Source: Anagrus nilaparvatae (Eukaryota > Arthropoda > Insecta > Hymenoptera > Mymaridae). From it: DNA of 64,000 nucleotides. The notes under the pieces are model-generated. The model had not been told where the DNA came from and searched no databases. It was given only the letters and a program-made list of their open reading frames with translations. The stretch lies in assembly GCA_022575985.1 (NCBI GenBank), contig JAKSXM010000040.1:14712001-14776000 (forward strand), in the 5' to 3' direction. Below are positions 26,328 through 37,700 of this stretch, in pieces (the stretch's first letter is position 1; every line of letters begins with the position of its first letter). The position numbers and the translations under genes were made by a program.

Positions 26328-28348
26328 GTATATTACGGTCCTAGGCCAGAAAAATAAAAAATGGCCCAAATCGCACGTAAACTGCGATTTGGGTCATTCT
26401 TTGTTTTTGGCCGAGGATTGTACAAAATTTTTCTGCGACTGTGGCGAGAAAATACGTCTTTGCCGGACGCCCAGCGTCCAGTACAGAAATAGTATATTTA
26501 CGGCTCGTGTCCAGAAAAGTAAAGAATGGCCCGAATCACACGTAAATAACCTTCCGAGGCGAAGCCGAGTATGGTAAACTGCGATTTGGGGCATTCTTCA
26601 TTTATGGACAAGGGTCGTATAAAATTTTTCTGCGACAGTAGCGAGAAAATTCGATTTCCTTGGCCGTGCAGTGGCCAGGAAATCGTACTTTCGTGGCTAC
26701 TGTACAGAAAAAAAGTATTTATCTCAAACTTACTTTTGAAATTTCATCCCTTATTTGAGTAATTTAGGTCATCACTGAATTACGAAATTATAACGTAGTA
26801 ATGAATTGACCTTGAGTTTCGTTTATTCCTTGTTAAAATACTACCTTGATTAATAAATTAATGTTAATTGGATTTTGCCATTTTTGTCCTTAAAGAGTGC
26901 TTTTTACGTCAAAGAATAATTTTACTAATTTTATAATTAATACTATATTTATTAAATAACTTATTTTACTAATTTTAATAATCAAAATCACACCTATAAA
27001 AAAAATAACCACTACTACCCCTGACTCAGGTAGTTGAAACTCCTTGACTCAACTCCCTGAAAATTTTTTATTTTTCATCCAAAACAATTTTCCGATTTTT
27101 CAAAAACAAGATGGCGGACCAAAAACATAAAAGAATAAGCTTTTTACATTGTCTGTGGGCTTTCGAGGTGGAGGAAAACGTTTTTATGAATTAAAATTTT
27201 CATTTTTTCGCCACAATATAATTATGTAAAAAACATTGCCTGGGAGTTTTCGAGGTTGAGAAAAGCGTTTTTATAAGAATGAAAATTTTCATTTTTTTCA
27301 CCCTATATATTTTAGGATTCTCAAGATATCGTCTGTAACAAAAATAACCATGTAGTTTAAAATAAATTAAAATTACCTTATTTTGCAAACACATATTAAA
27401 AATTAGGCTACGGGGGTTTAAATATATTTACCAGAATGGTCTCGCATTTGATAAACCATATGGTTGAACCATATTTAACCACAATGATAAACCATGTGGT
27501 TAATCATTAGGTATACTATATATTGTCCCAAAAAGATATCTGACGTTTCCTGGAAAACCTTCGGGATGAAAATGAACCAACCGTTAGAGGGAAGGCTGAA
27601 AACCTAGAGGTAAAATAAAATATTCACCTTTAGCTATTTTCCATTTTCCAAGATGGCGGATTAAAAAACATAAAAAAAGAACTTTCTACATTATCTGGGG
27701 GTTTTCGAAGTTGAGAAAAACGTTTTTATTAATGAAGAATTTCATTTCTTTCAGACAGTATATTTTCCGATTTTTCAAGATGGTGAATCAAAAATATATC
27801 AGAAAAAGCTTTTTACAGTAGTACCACGTAGTTTCTTTTGTAAAAAATTTTACTTACATAATTAATTTGGTAGTTTTAACTTTTATTAACAAAAAAATCC
27901 ATTTTCATACTTAAAGTAATTCTATACTGACAGTTCAGTGCAAATTAGAAAAAAAATTCTGTTAGATTTTGCCGGTATTGTCTTTAATAAATAATTTTTA
28001 TTTTTAAAACAAATGTTTAAATAATAAATTATATCTCCTATGAAATTACATCTCCTGAAACTTCTTTGAGCCATCAAATTTATAACAGCACAATATTTTA
28101 AAATTATGCAAACTTAATAAAGTTAATTTCTGTACTGCGGCACGAAAGTACGTTTTTCCCGGACGTTGCGCTTCCGGCAAAAACGTATTTTTTCGCCACA
28201 GTGGCAGAAAAATTTTGTACAATCCTCGTCCATAAACAAATAATGACCCAAATCGCAGTTTACCATCCTCGGCTTCGCCTCGGAAGGTAATTAACGTGCG
28301 ATTTGGGCCATTCTCTATTTTTCTGGCCTAGGACCATAATATACTATT
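26328..28348. mobile_element. Composite element with inverted ACTGCGATTTGGG-type ends, about 2 kb
   Basis: The left end (TAGTATATTACGGTCCTAGG, then CCAGAAAAATA...GGCCCAAATCGCACG) is inverted at the right end (28,130-28,348). Within the arms is a second palindrome, CCTTCCGAGGCGAAGCCGAG, followed by the ACTGCGATTTGGG block. The interior (26,720-28,130) has AT-rich degenerate repeats with 'AAGATGGCGGA' and 'AAAACGTTTTTAT'. There is no ORF for a transposase. Confidence 0.6.
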
Positions 28349-28449
28349 ACGTACCTACTTGTGGACAATAAGACTATCTGAATTGAGATACTTAATCTAA
28401 GTCGTTTCACTTTTTTGTTAATATGACTGAAATAAATTCTCTTTTTCAG

Positions 28450-28722
28450 GTGGAAATGATTACAAAGTATTGAGTGAATTGATTCCCCCTGGGTTACTAA
28501 ACGATATGAAAAGTATCAGGCAATTTGTTGAATGCTTATATACTTGCATAAAAAAAGATGTAATAGATAAAAAGACTCAGAACTTAGAAACGATTTAATC
28601 AAGTATTACAACAATCAGTTAACCTCAAGTTTTAGCAGAAGTCATATCGACAGAGCCTTAGACAAAATGATTGTTAACTATTCAAAAATGGAAAAAACAA
28701 TTAGATATAGGCATCAAACAAA
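28450..28722 (+). CDS. Gene B internal exon (one-base frame break)
   Basis: The acceptor TTTTTCAG|GT enters in phase 1 and the frame reads GNDYKVLSELIPPGLLNDMK and onward. At the A5 run (28,569-28,573) the frame ends. With one more A it continues through SELRNDLIKYYNNQLTSSFS to the donor ACAAA|GTAAAA in the phase that exon 2 needs. The peptide is helical and charged; no domain was recognised. Confidence 0.6.
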
Positions 28723-31700
28723 GTAAAAATTAATTTTTTTTGTGTCATATTATTTACAATACAAAAAATAAATAACATAAAAAATAAGCCTTACGCAACA
28801 GAAATAAATATATTTGTTGTATATCTGTTGTAATTATCAATTAATTATATTTATATATTGAAAATATTTATTGATTTGTATTTTCAATTTATTCCAAAAA
28901 ATATTAATAATACAAGGTCTGTAGTTTTATAAATTTATTTTTTAAATACAATTTTAGTTTCCAAAGAAAAATGAACAACCAAAAATATATTTTCATTTAC
29001 GAAATTAAGAGGATCCTACATCCAGAAGAATTTAAAGATTTAACAAAGTATTTAAATGTTTCCGATTATAACCCATCAAATTTGAAAGGTAAAAATTATT
29101 AAAAAGTTAATTAAATGTATTATTTGCTTCTTATAGTTATAAAATATACTCTAATTTTCAATACTGACAATAATACATTATACATTATTTTTTTAATTAA
29201 TTGAAAAATTAGCCATAAATTTATTTTCATGTAGAACTTATATTGAAGTCACGCAGTTAATAAATACCTTAAGACATTAAAAAATCGCCAAGTTCTTTCA
29301 TAATATTCAATTATTAATTTTTGTTAATTAAAATTATTTACTGTTTGTCATACGTATTTTTCTTGTTTTTGTCCGTTAAACTATATTTTACATCATTTTT
29401 TACAGTGTCCCTAACAAAAATAACCGACCGGTTTTGTTGGTTTCAGCTGGTTTCATCTAGTTTCACCTGATTTCATCTGGTTTCAATGAGTTTTAATCAG
29501 AGAAATAGTTTTAGTTGAAAGAAAAAGAAAATTTCCGGGAAAAATAAAAAAAATTCAATCCTGAATAAACTTAATCAAAGTATGTAATGATATAATATTA
29601 TTTTTTCCAGCTATGCTGCAAATTTATTTTTCCAGTACTTGTTTGTTCGGAATATTTTTTTTATTGTGTGGAAAAGTGGGGAAATTCCGGAAAGATTAAT
29701 GCTAATCTAACCTGGTTTCACCTGTTGTCATCCGGAATCCACCTGGTTTTACATGGTTATGATCAGAATATAAGTTTCAGTTGTAAAAAAAAAGAAAATT
29801 TACAGAAAATTAGGAAAATTCAATACTGATAAACTGTATAACATTCTTTTAACTGATGTAAAATTATTTCTTTAAGATCAACGGGGATTTATTTGACCTT
29901 TACTTATTTGCGTAAAAGAAAACATTTTTTTTGTGTGAAAAAATGGGAAAACTCCGGAAAATAATTAACACGTTTCCACCTGGTTTCATCCGGAATCCAC
30001 GTCGTTTTACAAAGTTATAATCAGAACATGAATCGTAAATAAAAACCATTATGATTTCCCATATAATAAACCATAAGGTTAAAGAAAACTTTAAATTTTG
30101 TACTCTAATGTATTTTCCGATTTCCCAAGATTGCGGAGCAAAAGCATGAACAAAAAAATTTTATACATAACAAATATTAATAAATATTTATACATATTTT
30201 CAAATAAATATTTTCCACCGAAAATTCATTTCTCTTGCCCAAAAAAATACCCTTGTAAAGTTAAAAGTACATTTTTAAAAATTTTTTGGTCCACCATCTT
30301 GAAAAATTGGAAAAATAAAAATTTTCATTTATAAAAACGTTTTTCTCAACCTCTAAAACCGTCTCACGGTGCCCCTGAAACAATTTAAATAAAAATTCAA
30401 ATTACCCCCGAGATTCCAATGGAAATTTGTTTTTTAGTTGTTCAGAGTCACAAAAATCAAAAAATTTTAAAAATCCGTCTGGCGCTTTTTTTTTTTTAGC
30501 TAAAAACTGTTTCATTTCGATATTATAATAGAAATTAATTGGAAAATAATAAATAAGTTTGTATAAAAGCTGTTTTAAGTTATAAAAAATAATTTTTAAT
30601 GTACAAAATCTTTTATAACATTAAATTTACTAAAAAAAAATAGTTTTATCAAAAAAAAAAGACCTAGAAACTACAGGCAGCTCAGGGAAGCCCAGAGCAT
30701 CTCAAAATCGAAATTTTAAGAAAAATTATAATTTTAATGCAAAAATTATAATTTTAATGTAAAAATTATACTTTTAATGTAAAAATTATAATTTTAATGT
30801 AAAAATTAATTAACTAATTAATTAACGAAAATTAACTCATTAACGCCTGGGCGGAGAGTTTTGGAAATGAGCAAAAATAAATACATTCTCGTATAGATAT
30901 GTGGCTAAAAAGTTCATCCTAATAGCACAAAACTGATGTTGAATTTGAAATTAGCAGCTAATTTTACTTAAGAGTATAATTTTAATAATAAAAAATAAGT
31001 TTTATTTTAATTTCTTTGTAACTACCCTTATCCACATGGCACATTTTAAGGGTTGTAAATAGGACTAAAATGAATGAGACCACAATGTATACAAAATTTA
31101 CTTAAATTTACATAAAAAATATTATGTTCAAGCATTTTTCAATAAAATTGGATACTTTTTTCATTGATTTTTCCAAACACTTCCTAATAATGCCTGATCT
31201 ATCCCTTTCACCACTCTTTTTAGGGTTTATTTAAAGGTTGTAGATTAAAACTAATGTCAGATTCTGAAAAAGCGTGAAATTTTACTATTAGGATGAACTT
31301 TTTAGCCACATATCTATACGAGAATGTATTTATTTTTGCTCATTTCCAAAACTCTCCGCCCAGGCGTTAATGAGTTAATTTTCGTTAATTAAGGGGGCAA
31401 GTCCATATAGATTTTTTTGGAAATCGATTTTTTGTTTTTTGTTTTTTTGGGTTCGAAAACATCTTAAGAATATGGGAAAAAAATTTTATAATGATATCTT
31501 GAATAATAAGGAAGTTATAGAAGATTAAGCGAGACACCGCTATAGAAGTTATACGTTACACCGAAACTTTAAACGCGTTTATCTCGAAACAACGTTTTTC
31601 GAACTTGCGGGCACGATAACTCAAAAAATAATTAAGATATCTTCCTAATTTTTTAGCTGCACTTTTAAAATAAAATTATCTTCTGGATTGATGGAATGAT

Positions 31701-34700
31701 TTTTCCAAAAAATGTCCCAATTTTTTTTTCTTTCAAAAAAACATGTGAAAAAAATTGCAATTTTTGAAAAAAATTAAATAATTTTCACAATTTTCCATTT
31801 TCCGAAATTTGAATCCATCAATCCAGAAGAAAAATGTTTCCCAAACATAATTAATTTGGTTTCGTGTGTTTCTGAACAATTTGGAGACCGGAATCCTGCC
31901 CGCAATCAAAAGTGAGGCCTAACTTTGAGCACCTGTATTCGGCGCCATTTTTGAAAAAAAAAAAATAAATAAATAAAATAATGTTTAGTAACTTATAATC
32001 TAATAAACTGCCAATTTTGAAGAAATTATCTCAATTATTTCTACCCGAAAACCTATTCACAAAAAGACACCTTTTTTTTTCGCTATATGGACTTGCCCCC
32101 TTAATTAGTTAATTAATTTTTACATTAAAATTATAATTTTTACATTAAAATTTTAATTTTTCTTAAAATTTCGATTTTGAGATGCCCTGGGCTTCCCTGA
32201 GCTGCCTGTAGTTTCTAGGTCTTTTTTTTTTTGGTAAAACTATTTTTTTTTAGTAAATTTAATGTTATAAAAGATTTTGTACATTAAAAATTATTTTTTA
32301 TAACTTAAAACAGCTTTTATACAAACTTATTTATTATTTTCCAATTAATTTCTATTATATTATCGAAATGAAACAGTTTTTAGCTAAAAAAAAAAAAGCG
32401 CCAGACGGATTTTTTAAATTTTTTGATTTTTGTGACTCTGAACAACTAAAAAACAAATTTCCATTGGAATCTCGGGGGTAATTTGAATTTTTATTTAAAT
32501 TGTTTCAGGGGCACCGTGGTCTGTTATGTATAATATTCCTTTTTTCATGCTTTTGATCCGCCATCTAGGAGAATTGGAAAATATATTATAGTAAAAACAT
32601 TAAATTTTTCTTCAACCTTATTTTTTTTTCATATAGGAAATCATAATGATTTTTTTTTTACGAATATATTATTTTATAATAAAGCGAGGTGGATTCCGGA
32701 TGAAACCCGGTGAAAACATGTTAATGATTTTCCGAAATTTTCCGATTTTTTCACAAAAAAAAAATATTTTCTTCTAAGCAAATAAGTACAGGTCAAATAA
32801 ATCCCCGCTGAGCTGAGTCAACTAAATTTACATCAGATAAGCGAATATTATAAATTTTATCAATATTAAATTTTCCTAATTTTCCGTAAATTTTTATTTT
32901 TTAACAACTAAAACTTATATTGTGATCATAACCATGTAAAAAAAGGTGGGTTCCGGATTACACGAGGTAAAACCTGATAAAATTAGCATTAAGCTTTGCC
33001 GGAATTTTCCGAGTTTTCCAAGCAATTAAAAAGTTTTTCTGAGCAAACAAGTAATGGTCAAATAAATTCGCAGCATAGCTGGATAAAATAATATTTAATC
33101 ATTAAATACTGCTATTAAGCTTATTCAGGATTGAATTTTGTTTATTTTCACCGGAGATTTTCTTTTTTTAACAACTAAAACTATTTTTCTGGTTGAATCT
33201 CATTGAAAGCAGATGAAATCAGGTGAAACCATATAAAACCAACCAAACCGACCTATTTTTTTATTACCGGATTATTTTTGTTAGGATGACTCCGATAAAA
33301 TTATTTTCATTTGGTAAAGTATCTGTATTATTTGAAACATTATTTTACTATCAGATCTATTTTCTTTTTTCAACTTAAAGTAAAAATATTATATTAATTA
33401 TTAATATAATTTTTTAAATTTGCAGACCAATCACCTTCAAAGGATTTATTTAAAAAATCTACCTACATAGAAACAGGTGAAAAACAAAAGCGATCCTTTT
33501 TGCATCAAATTTTTTGTAAAAGAATTAATGATACGCCCGAAAACTCTTCCAAATCATCAGATTCATTAGAAATTGCAGAAAGTCCAGATTCAAGTCCTGT
33601 AACAAATTTGAGAAAAATCAACAAACAAAAAATTATCATAGACGAGTCTCCTAATTGTAGCATTTTGGATCAAAGTTCAAGCAGTAAAGAAGATAGTCAA
33701 ATATCACCATCATTTATTTACAAAAATTTTGGTATATTCATATATAAATATAATTAGTAGTATTTATTTCTTGCTCATAATTAGCTACATAATTGTTACA
33801 CGTACTCATATTTTCTGTAGATACATTTTATTTTAATCATACACTTTTTTTTTTATTATAATTATATATTCTTTTTTAAGGGATATATGTGAATCTTGCA
33901 TCAGCCATGGAGTGTTTGCGGGCCTTTAAGACACGCAAACTTCCATGGCCGCTCAGTTGAACAAGTACAACTGGGAGACTTTTCCAACGAACTCGGTCGC
34001 CGACTTCGTTCCAGATTCTTACTGGGCAAACACGCTTTAAACCCCCCTGCGCTTGTTTGTCCCAAACCGGGACTCACTTTTCAGTTATAACTTCAGTTTT
34101 TGACGCGCAGCCTAGGCAACTGGACGCTGCCTTCCTCCCTGTCTAGAGACGGGATAGCTCTCAACGATAGAAAGCCCTCCTCCTTTTTTGCTAGCAGAGT
34201 GGCCGTAACGTACTTTGCTATTTGGTTCCAATTCTCAGGACTCCGGAGCATTTCCGGTACCACTCTCTCCAGCCTCCAGATCGGGAAGGATGAGCGCCTC
34301 TCCGAGTAGTGCACACATCAAAGAATGTGTGCTCAACCTTATCCTTCACGAGCAGGAAGTGCAAGCACTGTTCTGTTAACAACTTTTTCCATTTTTTTAA
34401 CATGTCACGGAAGTACCCGTGACCTGTTAAAAATTGGGTGAGGTGGAAATCGACCTCCCCATGCTGTTGCCCTGTCCATGCCTGCAGATCTGAAATCAGT
34501 CTGTGCGTCCACCGGGTCATTTGGTCACAATTCTTTCGTCCCTGCTAATCGTTCATAGATTTGGAGCGGGCGCGAGTGGAAGCCACTTCGCGCTCCTCTA
34601 CGCTTTCGTAGATGGATTGCCACTACTATGCTAGCAGGTCAATAGGAAGGACACTAGATACCACCTGAATCGCCGATGGCGATACCGTTTAGTATGCGCT

Positions 34701-37700
34701 GACGATCCTAAGTGCCGTTTTCCACTGTACAAAGCAGATTTTATGCCTGTAATTTTTGATTCGGGCGACGTTCGCCCAAACTTCCGATCCGTATAGCAGA
34801 ACAGAGTTTACCATGGACATTAGGAGTATTCGCTACCCTGGTTTGGGCTCTACTATGTTGGCCATTAGCCTTCAAAAGGAAGGGTGCGACCGACGCGGCC
34901 ATTTCACTCGTTTTCTGAAATTGTTCCCAGAAGCTCAGCTTGCTGACAAGCAGAACTCCCAGGTACTTCACCAATGTTCTCGTTCAGATCAAGTGTGGAT
35001 TCCCACTATCGTCGACGTATAAGTTAAATATGGTGGGAACCCTTCGACGGGTCAGCAGTACGATCTCCGTTTTCGGTATCGCGAGCTGGAGCCCGTGCTC
35101 GGCCATCCAGAGGTTGATCTGTCTCATGACTTAATTCAACTTCTGCTGGGGCACTTCCCTTTCTCGTTCGCGTACCCAATCAGGGAGACTCCTTCCTGGA
35201 GGTTGATGCGCAGCAAGCCGTCGTAAAAGGCATTCTACAGGTCAGGTCCGAGAACCGACCCTTGGGGCAATGCCCGCACTTATCACCCTGTATCGTAGAG
35301 CAACCTTCGGTCCGGCAGTTAATCCTTAAGTACTTTGACCACCTGCTCGAGGGATCGGAGAATGTCGTCCCACCTAGCCTAATTGAAGGCGTTTTTAACA
35401 TCTAGCGTCACCAGTAGGATGTATGTGATTTGCATGCGGCCTTTCCCTCTCTACCATTACAGTATCCATGACACGCCTGATGGCGTCTGCTGTTCCTCGG
35501 AGAGATCACCGCCCTCCACGATCGCTAACCTCAGTATAGCTCGACGCATGCTCTCCGTCACCTTGCCAATGGTATTTAACATACACACTGGTCTGTAAGA
35601 TGCTAAATGATCTCTATTTCCTTTGTTCAGGAGGAGCACGAGGCGAGCCGCCTTCCACTCCCTCGGAAACATTTCCGCCACCAAACAGGCATTAAACACT
35701 CGCAGGATTTCAGGGATTACTTTAACGGCACCCCAGTACTCAGAGTAACGCTTATTTAGAAAATTTTCTGAAGTCTTTTAACGGACTGCAACATTTAAAA
35801 GACTCACCCACCTATCTTATTAGCGTGACGTAATTTTTGAACCAATCCTAACTTAAAATAGCAAAAAATTAATGCACGAAGGGGTTAATAGCCTTTTTTA
35901 CAATTCGTAATTGTAAAATAAGTTTCACTCTGGATCTCCGATGCCTTTGCTCTTGATTATATTGATAAATCATTTTATTTCGTTTAAATTTTTTAGTAAA
36001 TCATCTTGATTAAACTTTGAAGTTATTTTCTTAAAAGTAATTTTTTTTAATTTTAGAAGAATTACAAGAATCAACAGCTATAAGTCATGAAGATATCGTA
36101 GAAAGATTTAAAAAACTTACTTGATCGTATAAAATAGATGCGAAAACTTCAGATGGTAATAATTTTTCATTATACGCTGCAAAAAAGATCTACTTTATTA
36201 CTTTCGGGCGATCTTTTTTTCGCTTTTAAAGAAAAACTATGTGTTGAACATGGGAAAAAATGTAGTAAATGTTTATTTTCAATGCTGTCTGCACTCGTCC
36301 GCTACGCTCACTTGTTCATACAATTGCATTGGAAGCCAAATCCTATTTTGTTCCCCTTGCTGAACAAATAGATATATTATTGTTTATTTAGCAAGGGGAA
36401 TGTCGAGTGAATTTAAGTAAATTTTATTCAAAATATTATGGAAAATGTAAAAGTAGCTAAGAGTAGCTATCAGTTTACTTTAATGGGCTTTCTGAACCTA
36501 ACTGACCATTTCCTCTTTGACTTTTACTCCAGTATATGTATTTAAAAATAATTGAATAAGCAATATTTGTGAAATGCAGCTTATTTAGCGTCAATATTTT
36601 ACAACTGACCCATGGTTTAAATAAAGAATTTCAAATAAAAAATATGGTTTCTGCAAATTTCAGTATAAGAAACCTTCAAATGTCAAAACCATGTTCCGGA
36701 AAAAATTTTTAATGTTTATCAATTTTTGAAATCAATTGTTGAAAAAGTACTATTGAGAACGCAAGCCTCCCACTTTTTCCTTACTTCTAGCGGCGATCGC
36801 TGTAACTTTATACCCAAGCGGTTTATGTTTGAAAATTAATATAAATTAAAATAGAACTTTAAAAATAATTTTTTGCTTTAATTTGTTTAAATTAATTTAT
36901 TAATAAAAGATAAAGTTAGTTTTAAATATTTTAGAAATTTATTTTTAATAAAATATTTTGATTATTTTTTTTTGAATTCTTCAAACTCTACGCGCTGGGG
37001 TATAAAGTTACAGCGATTGCCGCTAGAAGTACGAAAAAAGAGGGAGGCGCGCGTTCTCATATCAGGATATTATAAATGTTACTTTACAAATAATTTTTCA
37101 AAATGTTTTTTAAAGTTTTTTAAAATAATTAAATTCAGACGAGAAAAATAATAATGTTTTTTAAATAATTGAATAATTTATAATGATGATTAACCGAACC
37201 AAGAAATGTATTTTTGATAAATTTAATTTAAGACTGAAAGGTGGACGAATTAATCGTCTATTTACTATAAGCTAACATATAGTATTTAGTTAACGAATTT
37301 TTCAAATCATTTTAAAAAAATGTACACGAAATTAAACTTTTAATTGATGGAATCAAGTTTGTCAAAACTCCAGATCTTAAAAAAAGTATGAAAAATTTTT
37401 TATTTGAGATAAAAAGTATGAAGTAATAAGTTTATTCTTAAGATAAAAAATTGTTTCTGAGTTTTTAAGATTACCCACGTAAAAGAATTAAGCTTAATTT
37501 TGGTTAAGCTTAATGAATTAAGCTTACTGGAGTAAGCTTACTGGATTAAGCTTACTGGATTAAGCTTACTGAAGTAAGCTTACGGACTAACCTAAAAAGG
37601 CTTAATTTTTAAAATTAAGCTTACGGACTAACCTGAAAAGACTTGATTTTTAAAATTAAGCTTTTTTAGGTTAGTCCGTAAGCTTACTTCAGTATGCTTA

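Larger units (their letters stand above)
30365..32518. mobile_element. Second-level foldback element, 2.15 kb, with GTCT target duplication
   Basis: Ends CACGGTGCCCCTGAAACAAT and ATTGTTTCAGGGGCACCGTG are perfect inverted copies, and the inverted arms extend about 400 bp on each side. The flanks GTCT at 30,361-30,364 and 32,519-32,522 look like a 4-bp target-site duplication. It is inserted at the centre of the 29,409-33,285 element. Confidence 0.8.
29409..33285. mobile_element. Outer foldback element of a nested set, 3.9 kb
   Basis: The left end CCTAACAAAAATAACCGACC followed by TTTTGTTGGTTTCA is inverted at the right end (TTATTTTTGTTAGG). Arms of roughly 0.8-0.95 kb match in mirror order: GGTTTCATCTGGTTTCA blocks, CCGGAATCCACCTGGTTTTAC blocks, then a GGAGCAAAAGCATGAA segment. 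The element fills intron 2 of gene B. A related fragment is at 54,640-54,760. Confidence 0.72.

Noticed and set aside
26389..26762. Short Cys-rich frames beginning MGHSLF or MPQIAVYHT
   Set aside because: They are translations of the ACTGCGATTTGGG repeat; the same peptide appears at 3,407-3,769 and 50,000 only because the repeat recurs.
34093..35598. Plus-strand frames opposite the LINE (for example 34,756-35,022)
   Set aside because: They are antisense shadows of GC-rich reverse-transcriptase sequence and match no family.
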